In this document: positions 1 to 7,601 of the stretch, one piece after another
Position numbering within the stretch: the first letter of the stretch is position 1
Layout: each line of letters begins with the position of its first letter
DNA from: Gammaproteobacteria bacterium
GTDB lineage: Bacteria; Pseudomonadota; Gammaproteobacteria; Steroidobacterales; Woeseiaceae
Assembly (NCBI GenBank): GCA_018677555.1
Contig: JAHHOT010000264.1
Coordinates: forward strand, 1-36,498
Length of the DNA stretch: 36,498 bases
Direction of reading: 5' to 3'
Translations under genes and position numbers: made by a program
Notes under the pieces: generated by a model
Told to the model about the DNA's origin: nothing
Database searches by the model: none
What the model saw: only the letters and a program-made list of their open reading frames with translations

Positions 1-1
1 G

Positions 2-1492
2 TACAAAGGTCTTGCTGCTTCCCTCATACTGTTCCTGGCGGTCATCTTCCTGTTGCCGCGTGCAGTCGAGGACGACGTCGAGGTCACAGAGACACCCGCA
101 GGCCAGCCGCCCGAGGCTGCCACGGCAACGGTTGCGGGTGAGGAGGTCGCGGCGAGCGCAGCGGAAGACGACGAGTTTGCGCTGCCGGACATGTCGGGCT
201 CGGGCAAAGAGGACGGCGCCGCAGGGTTCAGCGAGAACGTTCGTGATTTTTCCGGCGACACCGAGTCGCAAGTAAAATTCGCCACCGACGAAGCTCTGGG
301 CGACTTGTTGTCAACGCTCGAGCGATTGAAATATCGTGGCATCGAACGCTGGGGCGGCCAGCCGTATCTCGATGCGCTCGACATCTACGAAGAAGGCGAC
401 CGCGCCTACCTTGCCAACGACTATCGGCGTGCCTACCAGCGCTACCGCAAAGCGCAATCGATGCTGGATCCGTTTTTCGACCAGATTGACAAGGTATTCG
501 AGGAGACGCTTGCCGCAGCCCAGGATGCATTCGACAATGGCGACCACCGTGAAGCCGTCCGGCTTTTCGATCTTGCCGTCGCCGTCACGCCCGGGCATCC
601 GGTTGCCGAGGCCGGATTGAAGCGCGCGCAGAACCTGGAGGCCGTGCTCGGGTTGATGGATCAGGGTCTGGCCTTCGAAGACGATCTCGAACTGAACGCG
701 GCCAAACTGGCCTTCGAAAAGGCGCTGGAGCTCGATCCGGCCTGGGATCCGGCCAGTACCGCATTAGAGCGCGTGCGGGAGTCGATCCGCCTGCTGTCTT
801 TCGAACAGCGCATGACCGAAGGCCTCGAAGCCCTGGCGTTGGGTGAATTCGCCACGGCGCGGGCTGCATTCAACGCAGCCAAAGCGCTCAACCCGGATTC
901 TCCGCAACCGGCCGACGGCTTGTTGCAGGTCGATCAGGAAATACGCCTTGCGAATATCCGCAGGCTGGAAAACCAGGCGCGAACGCTTGACGACAACGAG
1001 GAATGGGAAACAGCGATCGACGTGTACGAGGAAATACTCAACATCGACGGCGATCTGCAGTTTGCGCAGGAAGGCCTGATTCGGGCGAAGACACGCGCGG
1101 CGTTGCATGACACGCTGCAGTCCTTCATCGAGAATCCGGATACGCTCAGCAAGCCCGCAACCATGCAACGGGCAACCAACGTGCTGCTCGGATTGTCGCG
1201 CGTCACGCCCATGGGACCGCGACTGGAGGATCAGAAAAACCAGTTAGCCCGCCTCCTGAAACGCGCCGCCACGCCGCTGCGGGTCACGCTGGTATCGGAC
1301 AATGCGACAACCGTATCTGTCTTCCGGGTGGGTAGAATTGGCACGTTCGCCCGGCATGAGCTCGATCTGCGGCCTGGCGTTTATGTGGCTACGGGCAGCC
1401 GGCCGGGTTATCGTGATGTGCGCATGGAATTTCGCGTTGCGCCGGAAGTCGAAATGAAACCGATCGTCGTACAGTGCGAGGAGCAGATTTGA
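2..1492 (+). CDS. TPR-repeat membrane protein with C-terminal PEGA-like domain, 5' partial
   Basis: The frame is open from base 2 with no start codon, so the true N-terminus lies upstream; 496 residues are visible. Visible residues about 5-20 (ASLILFLAVIFLLP) form one hydrophobic helix followed by an acidic Ala/Glu-rich linker, so the bulk is probably periplasmic (inference). Residues about 95-400 contain degenerate TPR-like helix pairs such as AYQRYRKAQSMLDPFF, AKLAFEKALELDPA, ARAAFNAAKALNPDSP and AIDVYEEILNID. The last 70 or so residues have a beta-rich, PEGA-like look (LRPGVYVATGSRPGYRD). TPR domains bind proteins, so a scaffold role in the envelope complex encoded downstream is likely. 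The stop codon overlaps the TTG start of the next gene (TTGA), which implies translational coupling. No enzymatic motif was seen. I am confident of the TPR-like architecture and less so of the exact repeat number. Confidence 0.85.
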   Translation, partial: YKGLAASLILFLAVIFLLPRAVEDDVEVTETPAGQPPEAATATVAGEEVAASAAEDDEFALPDMSGSGKEDGAAGFSENVRDFSGDTESQVKFATDEALGDLLSTLERLKYRGIERWGGQPYLDALDIYEEGDRAYLANDYRRAYQRYRKAQSMLDPFFDQIDKVFEETLAAAQDAFDNGDHREAVRLFDLAVAVTPGHPVAEAGLKRAQNLEAVLGLMDQGLAFEDDLELNAAKLAFEKALELDPAWDPASTALERVRESIRLLSFEQRMTEGLEALALGEFATARAAFNAAKALNPDSPQPADGLLQVDQEIRLANIRRLENQARTLDDNEEWETAIDVYEEILNIDGDLQFAQEGLIRAKTRAALHDTLQSFIENPDTLSKPATMQRATNVLLGLSRVTPMGPRLEDQKNQLARLLKRAATPLRVTLVSDNATTVSVFRVGRIGTFARHELDLRPGVYVATGSRPGYRDVRMEFRVAPEVEMKPIVVQCEEQI

Positions 1493-3909
1493 GATTCAAC
1501 CAGGTTCTCATTCGGGATACCGAGGGGGAACGTCGACTTGAAATCAATCAGCTTCCGCTGCGCCTGGGCACTGCCACCGACTGTGAAATTCGTTTGCCCG
1601 GCCCGGGCAACAATGCTGTCGCGCTGATTGACGAACTCGACGGCCAGCCTTTCGTGCAACCCACGGGCCGTGCCGCTTCTCTGCAGATCAATGGCGACAC
1701 GCTGACAACATCGCGACGCCTCGATGCCGGTGACGAACTGGCATTCTTCGGTTCGCGCATCATCGTCGGCAGCGACGGCGATGCGCTGCTGCTGCAGGTG
1801 CGGCTGGAAGACAGCGCATACGTCACCAGGCCGCCCGAACTCGACACGACCGACGTCGCCGAGGAAACAATCGCGCCAACGGCGTTCCAGCGGTCGTCCG
1901 ACGTGCGGACGGAAACACAGGCGCCAGCGCGGTTCCGCTGGCAGACGGCCGTCGGCGTGGCGATTGGCGTGTTGCTGGCGATTTCCTGGGTTCTGTTCAC
2001 CTCCAAATCGATTCAGTTCGAGGTGCAGCCGGAATCGCCGGACGACGTCAGCGTTTCGGGAGGCTGGTTTCGCCTGCCTATTGGCAACCGGATCCTGCTG
2101 CGCGAAGGCGCGCATACGGCGCATGTGACCCGGGTCGGTTTTTACGACGTCGACCAGGATTTCGTGGTTGACGATACGCCGAGCCAGACGATCCGCATCG
2201 AGATGCGCAAACTGCCCGGCGAGCTGACGGTTACGACCTTGCCCGTGGTGGATGCCATCGTAACCGTCGACGATACGCGTGTCGGACAGGCACCCTACGG
2301 ACCGCTGGAGCTGGAGCCGGGGACGCATTCGATCAGTGTCAGCGCCGACCGATTTCTTCCATTCAGCGACCGCCTGGAGGTTCCCGGGCTCGGCATCCAG
2401 CAGCGCTACGAAGTGCAGCTTATCCCGCGCTGGGCCAACGTCGATATCGAGTCGGAGCCATCGGGGGCGACCGTCTACCAGGGAGAGACACGCGTTGGCG
2501 AGACACCGCTGCGGCTGGAACTCATGGAGGGTTCGCATACGCTGAGCGTCGTCCGCGACGGCTACAAGGCCTGGGACGGTACCGTCGTCGCTGCACCGAA
2601 CGAACACCAGGCGTTGCCGCTGATCGAATTGGAGCCGGCGAATGCCCAGCTGCTGGTCAACTCGATTCCGCGCGGCGCCAATGTCACGGTCAACGGTCGC
2701 TACCGCGGTCAGTCGCCAATTACCCTCGCGTTGTCGCCGGACGTCAATTATGAAATCGGTCTGTCGAAAGCCGGCTACGGCAGCGCGACGCGTCAGGTAC
2801 GGCTCGAGTCGGCGGCGTCCGAAGCCCTCACCGTCGATATGACGGCCCGCGTCGGCAAGGTGACGGTGTCGGCTCTGCCCGCCGATGCAACGGTGTACGT
2901 CGACGGCCGCTCGCGCGGCACGGGCACGATTACGCTGAACCTGTCGTCGGCGCCGCACCGGCTCGAGGTCAGGAAAGACGGCTACCAGACTTTTGCCCGC
3001 ACCGTTACGCCGCGGCCCGGGTATCCGCAGACCATACAGGTCCGCTTGCTGTCGGACGCGGAGGTCGCCGCGCGTGGCACATCGAACACGGCGACCACGT
3101 CGCAGGGACAGGTGTTGCGGCGCATCGAGCCGGGAAGCTTCACGATGGGTGCTTCGCGGCGCGAACAGGGCCGGCGCGCCAACGAAGTGATCGTGCCTAT
3201 CACCATTACGAAGCCGTTCTATATCGGGACCCGGGAAATCACCAATCGGGAGTTCCGCAAGTTCCGGCCGAATCACGTATCGGACAACGGCTTGCATGCG
3301 TCGCTCGCCGGCGACCTCAACCCGGTCGTCAACATTACCTGGGAGGCGGCGGTCGAGTATTGCAACTGGCTCAGCGCCGAGGAAGGCTTACCGCTGGCGT
3401 ATGAAAAAAAGTTCGAGAAATGGCAACCGGTCGAGCCTGTACCGGACGGCTATCGCCTGCCCACCGAAGCGGAATGGGTCTGGGCGATTCGTTACCAGGC
3501 ACGCTCCTCTGCGCAGACCTTCCCCTGGGGGCCAAGACTTCCGCCGAGACGCGACAGCGGCAACTATGCGGACAAATCGGCCCGCGAACTCGTGCCGACC
3601 ATCATCCCCGGATACGACGACGGCTTCGCGTCGACAGCGCCGGTAGGCACGTTTCCCGCGAACGCGCTCGGCATTTATGATGGCGGCGGCAACGTCGCCG
3701 AGTGGGTGCAGGACTACTACTCGGTGCCGACACCGGGGCAGGTAAATCCGGTTCTCGACCCGACCGGGCCGCGCCGCGGTTCGAATCGCGTCATTCGCGG
3801 TTCCAGCTGGCGGCATGCCGGCGTCGCCGAATTGCGGCTGAGCTATCGCGATTTCGGGAACAACGGGCGCCCCGACCTCGGCTTCCGTATCGCTCGCAAC
3901 GCGAAATAG
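1489..3909 (+). CDS. FHA - TM - PEGA repeats - FGE/SUMF1-like protein
   Basis: 806 residues from TTG 1489, which overlaps the upstream stop and has GAGGAG five bases before it; an in-frame GTG at 1474 is possible but lacks such a site. Residues about 1-105 resemble a divergent FHA phosphothreonine-binding domain. A single TM helix follows at about 153-173 (AVGVAIGVLLAISWVLF). Residues 175-525 hold about five PEGA-type beta repeats of roughly 70 residues, each ending in motifs such as GSHTLSVVRDGYKAWDG and APHRLEVRKDGYQTF. Residues 542-806 are a formylglycine-generating-enzyme/SUMF1 fold (GSFTMGASRREQG, GYRLPTEAEWVWA, GGGNVAEWVQDYY, VIRGSSWR, LGFRIAR). The paired cysteines that follow the RGGS motif in catalytic FGEs are absent (RGSSWRHAGVAELRL), so the domain is probably structural or ligand-binding. 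Predicted topology puts FHA in the cytoplasm and PEGA/FGE in the periplasm, bridging a phospho-signal to the envelope. Confidence 0.9.
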   Translation: MRFNQVLIRDTEGERRLEINQLPLRLGTATDCEIRLPGPGNNAVALIDELDGQPFVQPTGRAASLQINGDTLTTSRRLDAGDELAFFGSRIIVGSDGDALLLQVRLEDSAYVTRPPELDTTDVAEETIAPTAFQRSSDVRTETQAPARFRWQTAVGVAIGVLLAISWVLFTSKSIQFEVQPESPDDVSVSGGWFRLPIGNRILLREGAHTAHVTRVGFYDVDQDFVVDDTPSQTIRIEMRKLPGELTVTTLPVVDAIVTVDDTRVGQAPYGPLELEPGTHSISVSADRFLPFSDRLEVPGLGIQQRYEVQLIPRWANVDIESEPSGATVYQGETRVGETPLRLELMEGSHTLSVVRDGYKAWDGTVVAAPNEHQALPLIELEPANAQLLVNSIPRGANVTVNGRYRGQSPITLALSPDVNYEIGLSKAGYGSATRQVRLESAASEALTVDMTARVGKVTVSALPADATVYVDGRSRGTGTITLNLSSAPHRLEVRKDGYQTFARTVTPRPGYPQTIQVRLLSDAEVAARGTSNTATTSQGQVLRRIEPGSFTMGASRREQGRRANEVIVPITITKPFYIGTREITNREFRKFRPNHVSDNGLHASLAGDLNPVVNITWEAAVEYCNWLSAEEGLPLAYEKKFEKWQPVEPVPDGYRLPTEAEWVWAIRYQARSSAQTFPWGPRLPPRRDSGNYADKSARELVPTIIPGYDDGFASTAPVGTFPANALGIYDGGGNVAEWVQDYYSVPTPGQVNPVLDPTGPRRGSNRVIRGSSWRHAGVAELRLSYRDFGNNGRPDLGFRIARNAK

Positions 3910-4000
3910 CGGCTGCCGCGGGCTCACGCTGAGCGATTCGCGGGACTTTTTGCGCGCACAGTGGTCAAATTACGCCATAGGAATGACCGCAGGTAATAGC

Positions 4001-4285
4001 ATGTACAGATCCCTGATAGCCGCGTTGCTGCTGTTGGCCCTCGCGTCCATGTCGTCCGCACAAGACCCGGCCGACGAGGCCGCAGCCGACGCGAATGACG
4101 AGGCAGGCGAGGTTGCCGAGGTTACGGACGCCGACGAGGAGGCCGAGGAAGAGGATCTCGTCGACCTGGACAATCCGGAGGATGCTGACCTCGACGAACA
4201 GACGTACGAAGAGGACGAAGACGATTTCGTCTCATCCGAGGAAATCCCCGCCGACGAACCGGTTCCTTTCCCAACCAACATCTGA
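4001..4285 (+). CDS. Small, highly acidic exported protein
   Basis: 94 residues from ATG 4001 (AGGT at 3991-3994 is a modest ribosome site). In-frame starts at 3950 and 3983 would put 17 or 6 residues before an otherwise canonical signal peptide, so 4001 is preferred. Residues 1-21 are a signal peptide (MYRSLIAALLLLALASMSSA) with likely cleavage before QDPADE. The mature part is dominated by Asp, Glu, Ala and Val, with runs such as EEAEEEDLVDLD and EEDEDD, almost no basic residue and no cysteine. It sits between the FHA-PEGA-FGE gene and the MotA/ExbB-type channel gene in the same orientation. A calcium- or cation-buffering role, or an electrostatic adaptor in the periplasm, is a guess. I do not recognise a family. 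Confidence 0.72.
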   Translation: MYRSLIAALLLLALASMSSAQDPADEAAADANDEAGEVAEVTDADEEAEEEDLVDLDNPEDADLDEQTYEEDEDDFVSSEEIPADEPVPFPTNI

Positions 4286-4333
4286 CTGATCTGCTGCCGC
4301 GGCACGCCTGCGTCGCCCTGTGAGTTTCCGTAC

Positions 4334-5134
4334 ATGACGAAAAAGAACATCCCGGTCGAGTTTGTCTTTCAACTGTTTGCGTTGATTATCGCGGTCATTG
4401 TCGTGCATGCCGTTTACGTGTCTGTCGTGCGGCCGAATGCGGCCGAGGTCATAGCGCAACAGGCGCTCGAAGCCCAGGACAACCCGGGATACGTCCGGGA
4501 ACGTTCGACGTGGGTCCTGATCAAGGACCTCGAGCAGGAGGCATGTTTCATTCTCATGATCTGGGCACTGGCCATAATGGGATACAAATCCTCCGAAATA
4601 TTGAAGGAACGCAAGCTGCTCGACATGGAGTTGATTCCGATCGCAGAAGGAATGCGCATCCTGCCCGAAGATACGCGCGAGTTCGCACGCCAGGTGCAGG
4701 CATTGCCAGACGAGCAGCAGAACATGGTGTTGCCACGCGCGCTACTGAATGCCTTGCGCCGCTTCAGTTCGACGCGAAACATCCAGGACGTGTCGTCGAC
4801 GACGAGGACGATATTCGAATCCGAGGCCGAGCGGCTTGAATCCGAGCTCTCAATGATTCGCTACATTTCCTGGGCGATTCCGTCGATCGGATTTATCGGC
4901 ACCGTGCGCGGTATTGGTGAAGCGCTGGCGCAGGCCGATCGTGCCGTGGAGGGCGATATCGCGGGCGTCACGCAAAGCCTCGGCGTTGCCTTCAACTCGA
5001 CGTTTATCGCGCTGTTGATCAGTATTTTCCTGATGTTCCTGGTCTACCAGTTGCAGTTACTGCAGGAGCGTCTCGTTTTCGACAGTGAAAACTATGCCAA
5101 CGATAAACTGATTCGTCACATGAAGGCGGACTAG
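4334..5134 (+). CDS. MotA/TolQ/ExbB-family proton channel protein
   Basis: 266 residues. Hydrophobic segments lie at about 9-31, 68-86, 174-196 and 215-243, with a cytoplasmic region of about 85 residues between the second and third, the layout expected of a MotA/TolQ/ExbB stator unit. The last two helices carry the family signature: PSIGFIGTVRGIGEAL (183-198) and SLGVAFNSTFIALLIS (215-230), with the conserved Thr/Ser that lines the ion path in TolQ and ExbB. In known members, pentamers surround a dimer of a single-TM partner (MotB, TolR, ExbD) and couple ion flow to rotation or force. No classical ExbD is next to it; the two VWA genes downstream supply the probable partners. The upstream spacing is 48 bp and there is no strong ribosome site before ATG 4334. 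The family call is firm; the ion and the task are unknown. Confidence 0.92.
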   Translation: MTKKNIPVEFVFQLFALIIAVIVVHAVYVSVVRPNAAEVIAQQALEAQDNPGYVRERSTWVLIKDLEQEACFILMIWALAIMGYKSSEILKERKLLDMELIPIAEGMRILPEDTREFARQVQALPDEQQNMVLPRALLNALRRFSSTRNIQDVSSTTRTIFESEAERLESELSMIRYISWAIPSIGFIGTVRGIGEALAQADRAVEGDIAGVTQSLGVAFNSTFIALLISIFLMFLVYQLQLLQERLVFDSENYANDKLIRHMKAD

Positions 5135-5146
5135 TAAAGGATCGCC

Positions 5147-6511
5147 GTGAGTCGCCTATCCGCTCACATCAACGATGCCGGCATTACGCTGCTGGGCGAC
5201 AGCAACATACTTTATCGTGAACCGGGCTTCGCGCTGGTCGACGAACAGCAGCTGGACACCGGCAACGAGGCTTTTGCGCAGGCTCGCGTGCATCCGCGGC
5301 GTATCCAGCACCGCTTCTGGTCTGAACTCAGCACCGCGCCACTGGCGGACCAGCGCTTCGCGCACCTGAGTGCTGCCGACCTTGTGAGCCGCCAGCTCGA
5401 ACAGATGTGGCAAGATCATGCGTCCGGGTCTGACGGTATTGTGATCGCCGTCCCGTCGTACATGGATACACAGCAGCTGGGCCTGCTGCTGGGCATCGCT
5501 GCAGAAATCAACATGCCGGTCACCGCGTTGGTCGATGCTGCCGTCGCCGCGACCCGGCGCGAATACCGCAACGCCGTCCCCGTACACCTCGACATGAGCC
5601 TGCACTCGGCAATGCTGACCAGGCTGTCACAGCCGGGTCTGGTGCAGGCCGATCGATCCGAGGTCATCGAGGACTGCGGCGTTTACGTACTGTACGACAG
5701 CTGGCTCCGGACAGTAGCAGAGGCATTTGTGCAGCAGTCTCGCTTCGATCCGCTGCACACCGCGGAAACGGAGCAGCTGCTGGTCAATCGACTGGGCGGC
5801 TGGCTGAGCGAGGCGTCGCGTGCGGACGCGGTACGGCTGAGCATCGAGTTTCGCGGCGCCGAATATTCCGCGGAACTGGAGTCGTTGACCCTGGTGGATG
5901 CGGTGGCGCCCGTGTACCAGCAGATCGCAAGCCGACTGCGTGCCATTTTTCGCGCCGACGATACACCGGCGTTGCAGGTGACCGATCGCGTTTCACGTCT
6001 TCCCGGGCTGACCGACATGCTCAGTGCGCGCGTTGGCGGCGAGGTGTTCGTGCTGGAGCCCGGGGCGACGGCACGTGGTGCGCTGGCGCGTTGCAGGGAC
6101 AGTTCGTCTGGCAGCAGCGTCAGTCTGCGCCGGCAACTGCCCTGGGATCAGACCGCGGTCGACATCGGGCGGGAGCTCGCGGAGCGCAGATCCGGCGGCG
6201 TGCCGACGCATGTGCTGTTCGGCAGCACCGCGTGGAAAATAGGGAATTCGCCGCTCGATATGGGGTCTCAGGATACAGGCGCAGAGCGCACGATCGTGCT
6301 GGATGGCGACATGCCGGGGCTGTCACGGCGGCATTGCTCGGTAATCCAGGCAAACGGACAGTGCATCCTGCAGGACCACAGCCGTTATGGAACGTTTTTG
6401 AACGGCCACCGGATCGACGGGACTTCTATTTTGCAGATTGGTGACGTGGTGCGGATTGGCACCCCCGGCTTCGAGTTTCACCTGATTACAACGGACGAGA
6501 ATCATGGCTAG
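5147..6511 (+). CDS. Actin/Hsp70-fold-like protein with C-terminal FHA domain
   Basis: 454 residues from GTG 5147, preceded by AAAGG six bases upstream. Residues about 1-310 resemble a divergent ASKHA (Hsp70/actin/MreB-like) nucleotide-binding fold: short beta strands, GIVIAVPSYMDTQQ (97-110), then GIAAEINMPVTALVDAAVAA (116-135), the kind of segment that follows phosphate loop 1 in Hsp70 relatives. That assignment is tentative because the phosphate loops are degenerate. Residues 363-447 are a good FHA domain with SRRHC (393-397) and GTFLNG (415-420), the classic phosphothreonine-recognition loops. There is no TM segment, so it should be cytoplasmic. Its 3' end overlaps the next VWA gene by 8 bp. 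It probably links a Ser/Thr phosphorylation signal to assembly of the channel-VWA machine (inference). Confidence 0.85.
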   Translation: MSRLSAHINDAGITLLGDSNILYREPGFALVDEQQLDTGNEAFAQARVHPRRIQHRFWSELSTAPLADQRFAHLSAADLVSRQLEQMWQDHASGSDGIVIAVPSYMDTQQLGLLLGIAAEINMPVTALVDAAVAATRREYRNAVPVHLDMSLHSAMLTRLSQPGLVQADRSEVIEDCGVYVLYDSWLRTVAEAFVQQSRFDPLHTAETEQLLVNRLGGWLSEASRADAVRLSIEFRGAEYSAELESLTLVDAVAPVYQQIASRLRAIFRADDTPALQVTDRVSRLPGLTDMLSARVGGEVFVLEPGATARGALARCRDSSSGSSVSLRRQLPWDQTAVDIGRELAERRSGGVPTHVLFGSTAWKIGNSPLDMGSQDTGAERTIVLDGDMPGLSRRHCSVIQANGQCILQDHSRYGTFLNGHRIDGTSILQIGDVVRIGTPGFEFHLITTDENHG

Positions 6512-7601
6512 AAAACGGCGACCCATGGAAGTCTTCAGCATGTCGTTCCTGGACTGCATGAGCTGTGGTTTCGGCGCCGTGATCCTGTTCTTCATGATTA
6601 TCAATTCGCAGACAGTGCGCGACATCGAGCAGCCACCGGAAAAGCTGATTGCCGAAACCACCAAGCTCGAGTTCGAGATTCTCAACGAGCGAAAAAATCT
6701 GGTCCTCGCCAGGAACACCATGGAAGATCTCGAAGACGAAAAGCTTCGGGCTGAAGAACAAATCGCGCAAATCATTGCACTCATCGAGAAACTGAAGGTA
6801 GAGCTGGAAAAGCACGACAAGGAAACGCTGGCCAAGATAAAGCGCATCGAAAAACTGCAGTCGGACATCAAGTCGCTCGAAGAAGAACGCAAACGTCTGC
6901 TGGAGCTCGAACGTCAGAAAGAGGAGGAGGGCGCCAAAGTGAGGCGCTTCGCCGGCGATGGCGATCGCCAGTACCTGACCGGGTTGAAAGTAGGCGGCGA
7001 TCGGATCCTGGTGCTCGTGGACCAGTCGGCAAGCATGCTGGATCAGAAAATCGTCAACATTATTCGGCGGCGCAACATGTCGGATGACCGCAAGCTGCGT
7101 TCACTCAAGTGGCGGCAGGCGGTCGCCAGCGTAGACTGGCTGGCCGCGCAGTTTCCCGACAAAAGCAAGTTCCAGATTTACACCTTCAACACCGAGGCGA
7201 AACCGGTGCTGCGAGGCAGCGACGGTGTCTGGCTCGAGGTCGGCGACGGCAAGCAGCTCGATGAAGCGGTGCGTGTCCTCAGGCGCACAGTGCCGCAGGA
7301 AGGCACGAATCTTTCCAGCGCCTTCGCGGTTATCGATAAACTGAATCCGCGGCCGGACAACGTAATCCTGCTGATCGACAGTCTGCCGACCATGAATGCA
7401 CCTGCAACCGACCGTGGCATGGTTACCGGCCAGGAACGCCTTCGCTTCTATTACGAAGCGGCCGACATGATACCGAGTGGCATCCCCGTCAATATTCTGC
7501 TCTACCCGATGGAAGGCGATTACAACGCATCGATCGCTTACTGGTTGCTTGCATACAGAACCGGCGGTTCGTTCATGAGCATCAGCAAGGACTGGCCCTG
7601 A
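6504..7601 (+). CDS. VWA-domain protein with ExbD/TolR-like N-terminal TM helix (paralogue 1)
   Basis: 365 residues. A short basic N-terminus leads into a TM helix at about 13-33 containing FLDCMSCGFGA; the Asp (D17) sits where TolR, ExbD and MotB carry their proton-accepting Asp (family knowledge; the alignment is by eye). Residues 45-143 are a long charged coiled coil (e.g. KRIEKLQSDIKSLEEERKR). Residues 163-360 form a von Willebrand A domain with what looks like a complete MIDAS: D173-x-S175-x-S177 (DQSAS), T268 (EGTNLSS) and D292 (LLIDSLPT). Predicted topology is N-in, with coiled coil and VWA in the periplasm. It overlaps its neighbours on both sides (8 bp and 1 bp), so the three proteins are very likely made in stoichiometric amounts. 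It is the probable axial partner of the MotA/ExbB-type channel, with the VWA domain replacing the usual peptidoglycan- or TonB-interacting domain. Confidence 0.9.
   Translation: MARKRRPMEVFSMSFLDCMSCGFGAVILFFMIINSQTVRDIEQPPEKLIAETTKLEFEILNERKNLVLARNTMEDLEDEKLRAEEQIAQIIALIEKLKVELEKHDKETLAKIKRIEKLQSDIKSLEEERKRLLELERQKEEEGAKVRRFAGDGDRQYLTGLKVGGDRILVLVDQSASMLDQKIVNIIRRRNMSDDRKLRSLKWRQAVASVDWLAAQFPDKSKFQIYTFNTEAKPVLRGSDGVWLEVGDGKQLDEAVRVLRRTVPQEGTNLSSAFAVIDKLNPRPDNVILLIDSLPTMNAPATDRGMVTGQERLRFYYEAADMIPSGIPVNILLYPMEGDYNASIAYWLLAYRTGGSFMSISKDWP

Noticed and set aside
1474-1488. GTG 1474 as start of the FHA-PEGA-FGE gene
   Set aside because: TTG 1489 has GAGGAG at ideal spacing and overlaps the upstream stop; GTG 1474 has no comparable site.
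1408-3297. Long 629-codon open frame on the minus strand
   Set aside because: It lies wholly opposite the FHA-PEGA-FGE gene, is Arg/Gly/Asp-rich without motif, and reflects GC-rich antisense codon bias.
2800-3909. Active formylglycine-generating enzyme for sulfatases
   Set aside because: The catalytic cysteines are missing and no sulfatase gene is present.
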